This document shows, piece after piece, positions 34,050-45,318 of a stretch of DNA of 64,000 bases. The stretch lies in the NCBI GenBank assembly GCA_015680685.1, contig MNCI01009376.1, positions 597,669-661,668 of the forward strand, read 5' to 3'. A program made the translations under genes and the position numbers. A model generated the notes under the pieces. That model was not told where the DNA came from, searched no databases, and saw nothing but the letters and a program-made list of their open reading frames with translations. The stretch comes from Gnetum montanum. Its lineage: Eukaryota > Streptophyta > Gnetopsida > Gnetales > Gnetaceae. Each line of letters starts with the position of its first letter. Position 1 is the first letter of the stretch.

Positions 34050-36128
34050 TCATGCATCTAGTGGTGCTAAGGGGACATATAGAGGTGGAGGATGTGGTGC
34101 ATCATCTTCTTCTTCATCACCTACATCATTGGGGTCACCAACATCATATGGTATTTGTGACATAACAATATACAATTGATCAATAACCAACATAGCAAAA
34201 AATATGACATAAATAAATGCAAAACTAAAACTTAAAACATAAAACATAAATTCCATCAAACCTATGGGGAATCTAGATCTATAAACTCTCAAGGAAGATG
34301 GTGTAGGCCAATCTCCAAACATTGAAGGATCTGGTCTTCTGTCATGTTTTCCTTGTCAATGTTTCCAAAATTGATGCCTCTGAAGACATTGGTTTTGTCG
34401 ACACCCATCCATGATAGCGACTCCTATGAGATCATAGCCATAGATATATCATCCATAGCCTTAGTAATCTAGGAAGTAGGAGACTCACTAGTATGAGAGT
34501 GCTTTCAAAGAGGTTGAAAGAATTCTCAACCTCAATACCTTGGATAAACAGTTTCCTCTTCTATCATTCAGTCATCTCCCTCTTTAGTCACTTCAAGTAT
34601 GCCTCCTGATCAGCTTTATACTTCTGTTTGTAATCCTTTTGTGTCTTAACCCACTCCTAAATCCAAGCACTATAATCCTTTCAATCCTGGACCTTTCAGT
34701 AGATGAATTCCATCTGCATCTACTGATCGTGTAGCTTCCAAGAGAGGAAAACCTTATCATGAATGGTGTGCTAGTATTGGGCCCATGTGAGCTCCTTGGC
34801 TTGAAAGGCCTCTAAGTTAGCCAGTTAGGCTTCAAGGCCTTTCATTCCTCAAGATCCAAGATTCTCTCAACTTACCTTTTATTTTTCTCCTTCAAGGCCA
34901 TAACCTATTCCCATAGGGATTTGTTGGACCTTTGAATCTCCCATGAAGCTATTGTCCATGAAATTGCTAGATTAGTGGTAGTTTTGTATAGCTTCAAAGG
35001 GACATGTGGGGTGTTAAGAGGAATCTTAGGCAAGGAGTCAAAATCCATGTCTTGGGTCAGGTCCCACATAATTGATGACACTGTGAACAACAAAAATATA
35101 ACCATAAACACAATATACAATCTAAGGTAGTCATAACATAAAATATAAATCATAGCAAAGAAACTAAGGCATTTTAAAACATAGATCTTACCAATCTTGG
35201 ATGCAATCTATTGCAACCAACCAACAATGTCCTTTTCCATTCTATGCATGAATTCTACCTTGTTTAAGACCTCTACCCATGGTTTCATGCAAAACATCAA
35301 TGTAGAGGCCTCAACTAGTCGCTCAAGAACTACGATAAGCATAACAATCATTGGGAAAGTAAGAATTAAGAAATTAAACATAAAACCATAGACACTAACG
35401 AGTAAAGCATAGGCATACTTGGATCTACATTCACATTCTAATTTTTTTCCTCATCATCATCATTGGAAATGTTGATTGGAGGCTCCTTAGGTAATGGCTC
35501 ACTGAACAAGATGTCTAGATCATCATTGGGAAGCTATATGTCTGCACTCCTCCTCTACACATCCATGTGCCTCCTCTACCTATCTTTTTTCTTCTTTCAT
35601 AGTGGTAGCTTCAGCTACTAAGTTCCACCACTAACCTATAGCCATAGCACGTGTAGCCATAGGACATAACATAGCCAAGATATTAAAAACATAGTTAAAG
35701 CATACCTATGATTGCTTGGTATAAGAAAGGAATATTAAAGACAATCCTTTGCTTGGAAGGTGGCTCTAATGCTAGTGGTAGTTCCTCCATTGGCCATTTC
35801 AAACTAGCCTTGGCTATTCCATCAGCCTAAGCATGCAACCGTCAAGCTCTTTGGATGTTTACTAAGAACATAAGAGGCTCCTCCCCCATGCTATTAAGGG
35901 ATTCACACCGACTAACACCATAGTTACTAACAAACATAGTAACACCTTTTCCTAGGTCCATGTTAGGAAAGGGGTGTTGGCCTTGGGCTAGCAAAAACAA
36001 CATTCGAGAGTTAGCAAGGAGGATGCCTAAATGGTAACCAGCCTAGGTAGCTAGGAGATGTTCTTGGCTACTTCATTAGTGGCACAGATCTTTGGGTTTT
36101 TGTTGCTGCCTCCACATTTCTTCATCAT
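34050..36128 (-). pseudogene. Antisense, five-exon gene inside element A
   Basis: Predicted exons on the minus strand are 36128-35706, 35635-35419, 35329-35192, 35080-34262 and about 34153-34050, with introns of 70, 89, 111 and about 108 bp. Donors read ATAG/GTATGC, CCAA/GTATGC, ATTG/GTAAGA and ATAG/GTTTGA. Acceptors read CTATAG, ATCGTAG and TTCACAG, and the last acceptor has apparently decayed from AG to AA. Exons 2, 3 and 4 join in frame. Exon 2 has a basic stretch (KKKDRxRRHMDV) and an acidic one (NDDDEEKN), exon 3 reads LVEASTLMFCMKPWVEVL, exon 4 is a coiled coil, and exon 5 ends with GDEEEDDAPHPPPLYVP. I do not recognise the family. A nuclear or nucleic-acid-associated role is a guess from the basic and acidic stretches. 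Antisense ORFs are known in Tat-lineage elements. Several stops (TAG/TAA/TGA) break the exons, and the junction of exons 1 and 2 is one base out of frame. Confidence 0.6.
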
Positions 36129-36449
36129 TGTTGCACTAGCATTGAGAAATCCTAGAAATTGAAAAAACTAAAGTCTCTACATTGGCTAGGAGGAAGATCT
36201 AGTGCTTCCACATTGATGATTGATGGTGGTTGATAGTTGGAATCTCTAATAGAGCTCTAGGAAGTTTTCTATGGTGGAGAATGACAATTTCTGATCAAAA
36301 CTTAGCAAAATCAACAATAAAAACCAAACATAAATCTAAACACTTTCAATATTACCCCTATTGCCAATCTAGTGCATTGGAATCCAAAGTGCACTAAAGT
36401 GCAAGGGGCAAAAAGTATTCCCAAAACTAGGAGTAGAAGGGGAAATAAC

Positions 36450-38250
36450 ACTTACATTTACTTTTCTTGATTTTTTGAATTTTGGGCCATGGGCCCCACC
36501 ATGCACCCTCATACAAGGCATTTTTGAACTTAAATCTCCATCAACATTATCGTTTTAACCCCTTAGAATGCCTAGAACCTTGGTACAACCTTATCCTCCC
36601 TTGTATCCATGCTAGGCAACATGGAGCTAGCATGGATGCTCACCTTCCTCACCTCACAACACCATCACACTAAACACCCTTACCATTTTTGGTAACTATG
36701 ACTTATCCAAACCAAATTCAAGGTTCGAAAGGGGGTTAGCTCTTGGCAAACCTTTCTACTTTGAGCTTTGATACTAGCCAGCATGGAGCATAGAGCTAGG
36801 GGGTAACACCCATTCTTATTCCCTAACATCCATCACACCCAAATCTGACCCCCAGAGTGGGCCCACATGGCCTAGAACCCCTCCAATCACTCCTAGTAAC
36901 CCCAAAACCTCATCAAACCAAGTCAAAAGTGCATGAAACCTTTGGACTTAGTTGATTCCCTTTGGTCTTCATAGCTAGTTCCATAGTGGCCAACATGGAG
37001 CCAATGTGGAGACCAAGGATGGGGCTCATTTGAGTCTCATAAACAACTTAGAGTAACATCAGATGACCTTGCATGCACCTTAGAACCTTATCAACACCCT
37101 CTAAAGCCCTTCAAACCTTAAGAAATGGGTCAAACAAAGCTAAACGTTTATCCCTTTTGATCTTCCTAGCTAGTTTTGCATTGGCCAATGTGGAGCTAAT
37201 GTGGAACCAAAGAGGTAAGTCATAAAACCACTCAAAAATCCTTAAAATGTCTAGTCTTGACCTTAAACCCTAACCCTCGACATCAAAAACCCTGGGAGCA
37301 CACATGCATGGTCAATTGTTGTTGAAATTGACCTAGATATGAGATTTATGATTCTTCCATGCTAGGAAACACTTCTTCCACATTGGCCAATGTGGAGCTA
37401 ACATAGAAGAGCTACCTTTTCCCCTCAGATAATAAATCAACACTCTAGGAGACTAAGAACCTACACCAAGAAAGCCTAAGATTTCATAGTCTTAAGATTG
37501 CACTCATTTAACCTCATTTTGATCGTCAAATCTCATCAACTTCCTTCTTTTATGTTGGAGAAATCCCTCTAGCATGGATCAAAAAGTAAGAGTCCCACCT
37601 CTACTCCACATTGGTTCCACACTAGCTAGCATGGAGACTACTTCAAATCTTCTTTAACACTTGAAACCTCATTCAAATGACCTAAAAATGTAACTTGGAG
37701 GTGCACAACTACCAAATCTTGGTTCTAGTTGCCCATGCAACCTTGTTTGATCCTATTTTAGCTCAAATTAGCATCATCCATGCTAAACCCCCTTCCCTCC
37801 ACACTAGCTAGTGTAGAGTTAGGGGGTATGACTTCAAGGCCTACCTTTTGGCCTTTCTTAACCTTCAAAATGATTAATTCTAGTAAATCTACCTCTACAC
37901 CACATTAGAAAGACCCTAGAATTCTAGTTTTAATCCTTTGGATGCCATGCAACATGTTTTCCTTAGTCTCCATGTTGGCCAGTTTGGAACCAATGTGGAA
38001 GATACTTTCAAGCTTAAAAGGAGAGTTCCAAAGGTTGAAACATGTATCAAAAGTAGCCTCTAACCTTTCCTAATCAACTATGTTGACACACAAGCTAGAA
38101 AGAGTTAAAAATTAGGTAAAAAATGCCTTGAAAATCCTTTGGGTGCTTCCTCCATGCTGGGATCAACCCTTCCACATTGGACAACATGAAAATAGGGGGG
38201 TTGCAGCATGGAAGCATTAAAACCCTAGCTTTTCAATCCACACAACCTTG
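36450..38250 (+). repeat. Degenerate ~195-bp tandem array with palindromic cores
   Basis: A motif of the form CCACATTGGCCAATGTGGAGC recurs near 36615, 36785, 36995, 37185, 37386, 37615, 37810, 37985 and 38180, that is every 170-235 bp. The best copy (37377-37396, TCCACATTGGCCAATGTGGA) is a perfect 20-bp palindrome, and 37179-37190 holds its 12-bp core CATTGGCCAATG. Sequence between cores shows further loose similarity (words like AACCTTGAAA and TTTGGT.TTC). The array lies immediately upstream of the antisense gene on that gene's strand. Confidence 0.65.
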
Positions 38251-38595
38251 AAACAACCCTAATTGATACCCAAACTACCCTATGATCCTTGTAGCCCTAA
38301 ACCATGGCTTGATAAGGCCTAAATTGGCAAAATCTAAGCCTTTTTTACCATGTTTTGATTAAGATTCACCATATATATCCCACTTTACCTTATTTGGGCC
38401 TTGTCTTACCATATCATGACCCATTATGCATTATTGACCTTGTTCAACCTTACTACTACTTCTTATGTCAATATGTTATTCCTTTATTCTCTACACTATA
38501 ATCTTATATAGCCTTATATAGCCTTTTTTAGCCTTTGATTAGTATTGAATGATGGGGTTTAACCTTTCTTGACCACCATTTGACACCATGTGATC

Positions 38596-38712
38596 ATGGA
38601 TTGCTATGGCCTTAAACTAGCACCATGGCCCACTATGGCCTAAAACTAGAACCATGGTCCACTAAGGTCTAAAGCTAGCACCATGTCCTACTAAGGCCTA
38701 AAATTGGTAAAA
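38596..38712 (+). repeat. Short-unit tandem array 2 (before RT)
   Basis: Four units of about 28-30 bp, such as CTATGGCCTTAAACTAGCACC, CTATGGCCTAAAACTAGAACC, CTAAGGTCTAAAGCTAGCACC and CTAAGGCCTAAAATTGG. Same family as array 1. 38713-39000 between array and pol is AT-rich spacer. Confidence 0.8.
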
Positions 38713-38999
38713 CTATGATCCTTGTTGGCCACTTGTGGTCTTATTTCTTTTACTTTCCTTTGTTTGACCTTTATATGATCCTTATTGCACTTTGTTTGCT
38801 TGTTTTTACTCTATTTATAATCTTGGATGATCTTATTTACATTAGAATAACATGTATTTGCATAATTTTATTGTATTTTAGCATTTTTATTCACTTCTAC
38901 CTAGGTATCACTTAATATGTTGTTAGTTGACATGCAAGATTAAAGTATGAATACCTAAAAGAAAATCAGTTTACCTTTGTACCTACATGGATCCCATGG

Positions 39000-41200
39000 T
39001 GATGTAGAATGATTTATTGACACTAATTACCTAGATCTTGAGCCTAAGAGTCTAGTTAACCACATAGCCTTTATTGAAAAATCCTTAGAATGACTTGAAA
39101 ACATAGTTAAGACCCTCAGCCTTAAGGCTAGTGACATAATTGAAGATTCTCTAGTTGAGGTTCCTATTACAACACACAATGGTGAGGAGAAAACCATTAA
39201 ACTAAGTTCCTTACTAGAATCTCAATAGACTCAAGACATCACAAAATTCTTACAAGATAACATTAAGGCCTTTGTTTGGTCATATGAGGATATGCAAAGC
39301 CTAGACCCATGTTTAGTCTAGCACAACATCATACTTGACCCTAGCATTAGACTAGTTAAGCAAAAAGTATAAAAGATTAGACTTGATTTGGCCTTAGCAA
39401 TTCATGATGAGACCTCAAAACTCTACCAAGAAAGTTTCATCCAAGTTGTTAACTATGTAGAATGGGTGTCCAACATAGTGGTAGTCCCCAAAAAGAATGG
39501 AAGTATCCGTATTTGCATCAATTTTTAAGATTTAAATAAAGCGACTATCAAGGATGACTTCCCTTTGCCTAGTATTAATCAACTTATCGAAACCACAGTC
39601 AAACATGCCTTATTGTCCTATATGGATGGATTCTCAAGATACAACCAAATTAGGATCAACCTAGAGCACCAACTTAGCATGACCATCATAACCCCTTAGG
39701 GTACCTTTGGTTATATTATAATTCTCTTTGGCCTTAAGAATGAAGGAGCAAACTATCAATGAGTCATGATGTACATCTTTAGTGATTACATGCTAGGTTT
39801 GCTCAATGATTATGTAGATGATATAGCCATTAATTCCAAAGTGGCTAATGGCCATGCTAATTACCAAGATCTTATGCTTAAATGGTGTCTCAAGTATGAG
39901 CTTATGCTTAATCCTAAGAAGTGTGTCTTTGATGTCAATAATAGAAAGATACTTGGCTTTGTAGTATCTAAGGTAGTGATTCATGTTGATCCTAATAAGG
40001 TTTAGGCCATATCCAAATTAGCAACACCTACTAATGTTAAGGAGCTTTAGCAATTACAAGAAAGCTTGCAATTTATTCGTAGGTTTATCACTAGGCTTAC
40101 AGATAAGTTACAACCCATGCAACACTTGCTTGAGAAAGAGATTCACTATGAGTGGATGACTCGATGCAAAGAAGCCTTTGAAAACCTTAAGCAAGAGTTA
40201 TCACAACTATCAATAGTCTATTCTCTGCAAGAGGGTAAATTATTTTACATCTACCTTGCTATCTATGACATGTCCATCACCTCTCTACTCTATCAAAAAT
40301 GTAATGATGGAGCAAAGATGCTAGTATACTACCTTATCCATGCATTAGTGGCCCATGAGACCCAATACACTGAAGTGGAGAAGTGTTATCTAGCACTAGT
40401 TTTCTCATTAAAGAAGTGGAGACACTAGCTCTTCAAGAGTGAAGTCAACATCATTTACAAATACAATGTACTTAGAGCCATAACAGCCAACATGTATGAA
40501 AGTAACTACATAGCCCGATGCAAATCCATAACAACAAATTTTGACCTACATTACATCTCTCAATCCTCAATGAAAGGTCAAGCTATAGTCATACAACTCA
40601 CAGTATCACCTATTGATGATCAAGTAGCCATATATCCTAAGTTCCTTAATGAGAAAATTAACACCATCAAGCAAGTGCTCAAGGATTATGAGGTAGCCAT
40701 GCACTTTGAAGAAGCTTCAACTACCCATGGGGCTAGTGTCACTACCATCATAACATTCCCATCTAGTGAAATCTGATCCTTCACCTATCATTTTAAGTTT
40801 CCATGCACCAACAACATAGTGAAGTATGAGGGTTTGATTAGAGGAATGATGGTAGCTCATGACCTAGGAATTAGATGCTTAACAATCAAAGGTGATTCAC
40901 AACTTATGATTAACCAAGTAACCAAGGTCTATGAATGTAAAGCCAAAAATTTACAATCTTACTATGACCTAGAGAAGTAATTGTTACAACAATTTATAGA
41001 TGTTGATATCTAGCAAATACCCTAAAATGAGAATGCTATAGTCGATGCAATTGCAACACTAGCGCTTAGTGTAACACTAGATGTATTTAGCAAGTTGCCC
41101 ACATTGATTGTAGACTATGCTATCCCCATCACAAAAAACACTAAGGATACCTTAGTGGCTATAATTCATATTGCTCCTACTAGGGAGCAGTATGAAAATA
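39000..41200 (+). pseudogene. Reverse transcriptase and double RNase H remnant of element A
   Basis: RT motifs, largely in one frame, are AFVWSYEDMQSLDP (39270), PKKNGSIRICINF (39489), KDDFPLPSINQLI, MDGFSRYNQIRI, and the catalytic YVDD intact at 39811-39822. The retroviral-type RNase H follows at 40246-40428 with TQYTEVEKCYLALVFSL. After a linker comes a second RNase H of the plant type at about 40760-41060, with IVKYEGLIRGMMVAHDLGI, a GDSQL motif, and AIVDAIATLAL. This additional RNase H is characteristic of the Tat lineage. Nothing before RT resembles protease, which sits 5.4 kb upstream, so RT would have needed splicing or its own transcript. Stops are scattered, mostly TAG at Gln or Trp positions. 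This is the best preserved coding region of the element. Confidence 0.85.
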
Positions 41201-41309
41201 TCAAATTTTATCTTATGCATGGTGAATCCCCATAGGGTCTGACTACTGCTCAAAAGGATGTTGTATAGTGGATGATAATAGATTATGTCAATGATCATAT
41301 GATGTCATA

Positions 41310-42366
41310 TTGCTAAAGTGCATGGGTAAACAATCCTAGAGTACATTCACAAGGGTATTTTTGAAGGACATATAAGACCTAGAGATATGGCCACTAAGAT
41401 TAGAAAGTTAGACTATTACTAGCCCTATATGGAGAGTAATTATCTATAGAAGATTAAGTGCTCTAACACATGCCAACAACATAGCAAAATTATACACATA
41501 CCACCAACTGAGTTCCATACCACATAGATAACATGGTTGTTTCAATGATAGGGGTTGGATATTATTGAGCCTATAATGCCAAAGTCTTTTGCAAGACATA
41601 GCTTCATCATTACTAAAACCAAATACTTTAATAAGATGGTTGAAGCTATTCTCCTAAGGAAGACTACATTCGAAAAAGTTTGTAAATTCATCCTGGATAA
41701 CATTGTAGCCTATTTTTACATACCCATGACCATAGTTACAAATAATGGACCATAATTTAGTAGTGAAGAAACAAAGGATTTCTGTCATGACCTAGGCATT
41801 ATGCGTTCTTTCTTATCACCTTATTACCCTCATGCCAATGAACAAGAAAAAGCAAGCAACAAGGCCATCATTAACTTGATTAAGAAGATGCTCAACAACA
41901 AAACCGCAAATGGCATGAGTGACTTATCCATGCACTATGGACCTATCATACAACTTACCACACAACAACTAGTGTAACACCTTATAGCTTGGTTTATGAT
42001 TCTGAAGCTATTTTGCCTCTTGAATTGCATGTACCATGTCCTTGATCAACTTCATCAACAATGATTAGAGTAAGGAGTTGCAGACAACAAACCTAAAATC
42101 GATGGAGAAGCAATGTATGCAAGCACTTGCTCATGTTGAGAACTATTAAGAGAGGCAGAAATAACTGCTTAGCCAACTAGAAAGAACTCAATGGAGACTA
42201 GTCCTCAAAGCTATCAAGAATATGAATAACTGCTTAGCCAACTAGAAAGGACCCTTCCTTGTAACCAAAGCCTATGATAATAGAGCATTTAGGATCATCG
42301 ACATGGATGAGAATGAGTTGGCCAATCTACTCAACCATTCCTATCTAAAGTCTTATTGCATGTGAC
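41310..42366 (+). pseudogene. Integrase remnant of element A
   Basis: The Tat-type integrase core is clear: LDIIEPIMPKSFARHSFIIT (first Asp kept, 41555), VEAILLRKTTFEKVCKFILD, then IVTNNGP where DNGPQF is expected (Asp to Asn), and EQEKASNKAIINLIKKM where the catalytic Glu is now Lys. The C-terminal part continues to a final HSYLKSYCM near 42360. Two of three catalytic acids are lost. Within the C-terminal part the phrase AACTGCTTAGCCAACTAGAAAG occurs twice (42162 and 42227). Positions 42023-42259 recur almost unchanged inside the 3' LTR (44339-44575). Confidence 0.8.
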
Positions 42367-42417
42367 CCACATGTAACCTATAGCAACCATGACATTGATG
42401 ACCATCAACAAGCGAGC

Positions 42418-42545
42418 CTACTTTACCATGGCCTACGAAGGCCTTAAACTGACACCATGGCTTACCAAGGCCTTAAACTAAAACCATAGCCTACCGAAGC
42501 CTTAAAATGGTATCATGACCCACCATGACATTAAACTGGCAACAT
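42418..42545 (+). repeat. Short-unit tandem array 3 (after integrase)
   Basis: About four units of 30-32 bp, including ACCATGGCCTACGAAGGCCT, CCATGGCTTACCAAGGCCTT, CCATAGCCTACCGAAGCCTT and CCACCATGACATTAAACTGG. This array has a longer inner spacing (CC.TGGC.TACCAAGGCCTTAAACTGA) than arrays 1 and 2 but clearly the same core. Confidence 0.8.
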
Positions 42546-42915
42546 GGGTGACCTGGGTAGCTTGTTTCTATTCTCTATGTTGCTTGTATGCATTGTATTG
42601 TTATAGCATGCTCTATTCACCTACTTTTCTTGTCCTCTTGGAGTTGTGTTTGTAGGATGAAGCCTAGAGCCATTGCAAAGGTGTAACCCATCATAGCAAT
42701 GAGTCACTACATGACCTTGATGTGAAAAATTCAGTGAGTTTGTCCTACTATGTTAAGAATGCTTGTACCATTGATTTTTATTTAACACCACTTCTCCATC
42801 CCAACCCTGTAGCCTAATTATAGCCTTCCTTACCCTAAATAACAATGTTGACCAATATTTGACCTTCATACATTATGACCTCATGACATTTCTTCATCAT
42901 GCTCCATTCTCAACT

Positions 42916-43052
42916 CCAATTGAATGTAACATAACTCATTTAATGGGAGAATAGTTAAGTCCATTGAGTGTAACACATCTTGTTCAATGGGATAACCTCC
43001 CAAGTTCGTTGAGTGTAATGCAACTCATTCAATGGGAAAACTATATCAAATC
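42916..43052 (+). repeat. 45-bp tandem repeat, three copies, in the 3' UTR of element A
   Basis: Units start at about 42916, 42961 and 43006, each of the form CCATTGAGTGTAACACATCT followed by TGTTCAATGGGA and a more variable end. The surrounding 42550-43476 is otherwise non-coding 3' UTR. Confidence 0.75.
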
Positions 43053-43476
43053 AGCCATGGAAATGAAACCCAATGCAGGTTTCACCCCAACAACAAACAA
43101 AAAATAAGGGAAAGCAAATTGCTAAGAGGTTGAATGGCCAATAAAGCTTCAAAGCCTAATGGCTAAAGGAATCTTTGAGTGAAGTGATTGGATCTTCAAA
43201 TGCACTTACTGAGTGACCAACACTTTAAAACATAATGATGTCATGCTATAGTCATGATGATAATACTTGGAATGCATTGTTAGCCTCCATGACCATTTCC
43301 TTATAACTCCATTACCATTACCATTTCCTCATCATAGCTTTATCCCATCATCACAAGTACTCCTCAACATGATTTGACATAACCTAATTAAGAGTGGAGA
43401 GGGAATATCAGTGGTGGACCTCCAGTGGTGTTTTCTATTCTTTTTATATGCCTCTTGGGTTAATCCTCTAGACACC

Positions 43477-43488
43477 AAAAAAGAGGGG
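43477..43488 (+). promoter_or_regulatory. Polypurine tract of element A
   Basis: AAAAAAGAGGGG, followed by CTAA and the LTR start TGAAACACC. It is a standard plus-strand priming site and fixes the start of the 3' LTR at 43493. Confidence 0.75.
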
Positions 43489-43744
43489 CTAATGAAACAC
43501 CATCAAATTTGCATGTTGTAACCTTTGTAACCACATCCTAGGAAGCCTAAGGCTAAACTTTATTGTAAATGTGAAGATTATAATCCATAAGAAGCAATCT
43601 CACATATTTCATACTTTTGGAATTGAAAATTCCTCATAAGTAATTAAAGCCTCATTCCCCAACTAAAAATAATTACCTAGTATCTATATTTTATCTTGGG
43701 GAGGTCAAAAATGCCTTTTGGGATGCCAAAAATGGTAATTTGAT

Positions 43745-43798
43745 GGGGGGTGTATACACACTGGGGGGTGTATACACATTGGGGGGTGTATACACTTT
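43745..43798 (+). repeat. 18-bp tandem repeat, three copies, in the LTR of element A
   Basis: Three consecutive units of GGGGGGTGTATACACAYT at 43745, 43763 and 43781. Each contains the self-complementary GTGTATACAC. The 5' LTR has only one degenerate copy (GGGATGTATACACG near 27783), next to the N. Confidence 0.85.
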
Positions 43799-44290
43799 TC
43801 TATTTTGGAAACATGTGCAAGGAGGGAAGGCTCATCTATCCCCCAGTGTGGAGGGATGCAGGTCACCTACACCTACATAGAGGCATCAAAACTAATGTAG
43901 AAAAGTGCACGGGGTGGATCTCACTTACACCTAGTGTACAAGGGGGGTGATGCTCAATGTAGAGGGGTTTGACTTTCACCCCCAACATTGATCCTTTATC
44001 CCCCAAATGTTGACACCTCTTCCCCCCACACACCCCCCTGGGGAACTTAGAAGCAACATGGCCAAGATTCTAACATTACATCAACTCCAACAAGAACCTT
44101 GCAATGCTAGTGTGAAAGGAGCAAAAACCAACATGAAAGATGCATCTCCATTACTATTTTTGGTAAATAGAATGATCATGGACATATGATGCTTTCCATA
44201 TGTGGTAACCCCTCTATATTTTGGGCACTTACCCCTTGGATGTGGCATAAATTTGCAGCAATTTCCAGCCAACTTCCAGCCCAATCTATC

Positions 44291-44625
44291 AACCGTTTGC
44301 AGCAAATTTATAGCCCAAATCATGGCCAAAGACCTANTAATTGCATGTACCATGGCCTTGATCAACTTCATCAACAATGATTAGAGTAAGGAGTTGCAGA
44401 CAACAAACCTAAAATCGATGGAGAAGCAATGTATGCAAGCACTTGCTCATGTTGAGCACTATTGAGAGAGGCAGAAATAACTTCTTAGCCAACTAGAAAG
44501 AACTCAATGGAGACTAGTCCTCAAAGCTATCAAGAATATGAATAATTGCTTAGCCAACTAGAAAGGACCCTTCCTATAAAACCGTTTGCAGCAAATTTAT
44601 AGCCCAAATCATGGCCAAAGACCTA
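44291..44625 (+). other. Integrase fragment inside the LTR, flanked by a 46-bp duplication and an N
   Basis: 44339-44575 matches 42023-42259 over 237 bp with about five differences and no indel, far closer than the two LTRs match each other. The LTR sequence AACCGTTTGCAGCAAATTTA and the 26 bases after it occur at 44291-44336 and again at 44580-44625, on either side of the fragment. An N sits at 44337. The 5' LTR has neither fragment nor duplication. This is the signature of a gap-closing or graph error, though a real filler insertion cannot be excluded. Confidence 0.7.
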
Positions 44626-45318
44626 TAAAACCCAAACCCCCACATCATTTCAAGGTTCCACATACTTTTCATTTTGAGCATTTGGCATTTTTGGGCATCC
44701 AAGAGCTCTTTCTACCTAGTAGAAATGTAGCTTCTTAGGGCCTACTAGTGTAGAACCATTCTATCCTTTTTACTCCTGTTAACCCCCTTGGGATTTGTAA
44801 GCCTAGGTGTCAATTCTTCCCTCTTGGGATTCTAAAATCCTAGTGTGGAGCATTTTGGCTATCCCAATCCTTCACATTCCTCAATCCTAGCAATGACCAA
44901 CATTGCAAATTTTGAGCAGCAACAAAGTAGGTTTGACAACATCGGGAGTGGTTGAGCATCTAGATCGTGGAGGGGATTCTATCTTCTTAAATGGACTTGG
45001 AACCCCTACCCTAGTAAACCCCCCTTCTACTCTTTGATAGGGACTTTTGTACACATTTCTGAATTCATTTTTTATTCAATTAATAAAGTTTGTAGTTTCA
45101 TTTTGTGTGTAATTTGTATCCATTTTTGGTTTTCAGATCTACAATTTTTACATTCTTTACAACCTATTTTGCACCCCCTAAGTCCCTGGTTGATCTACCC
45201 AACCATCAAGAACACCTTGAATCCCATTTTTTCTTAGAGGCCTTAGTGATTTGGGGTTGAGGCTATTTGCAACTAAGAATCCTTGGCTTTCCAATGGTCA
45301 AGATTTCCTATCACTACA

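Larger units (their letters stand above)
27674..45318 (+). mobile_element. Tat-like Ty3/gypsy retrotransposon A, nested in F
   Basis: LTRs at 27674-28970 and 43493-45318 bound 17.6 kb. The TSD is GCCTC (27669-27673) and GCCCC (45319-45323), one C/T difference. Order: LTR, primer site, leader, gag-protease, short-unit tandem array, antisense spliced gene, palindrome array, second short-unit array, RT, RNase H, a second RNase H, integrase, third array, 3' UTR, polypurine tract, LTR. The second RNase H after the first is the hallmark of the Tat lineage. The separation of gag-protease from RT by 5.4 kb is unusual. All ORFs are decayed. Element C (57759 onward) is a relative. Confidence 0.85.
43493..45318 (+). 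repeat. 3' LTR of element A
   Basis: 1826 bp from TGAAACACCATCAAATTTGC to CCTATCACTACA. It aligns with the 5' LTR except for three features: sequence at about 43593-43735 that is missing at the N in the 5' copy, three 18-bp repeats, and an inserted 237-bp piece of integrase with a 46-bp duplication of its flank. The GCCCC after the end is the right TSD. Confidence 0.85.

Noticed and set aside
33707-38595. The antisense cassette as a separate transposon inserted in element A
   Set aside because: No terminal inverted repeats, LTRs or target duplication were found at its edges; the bordering arrays are part of the element family.
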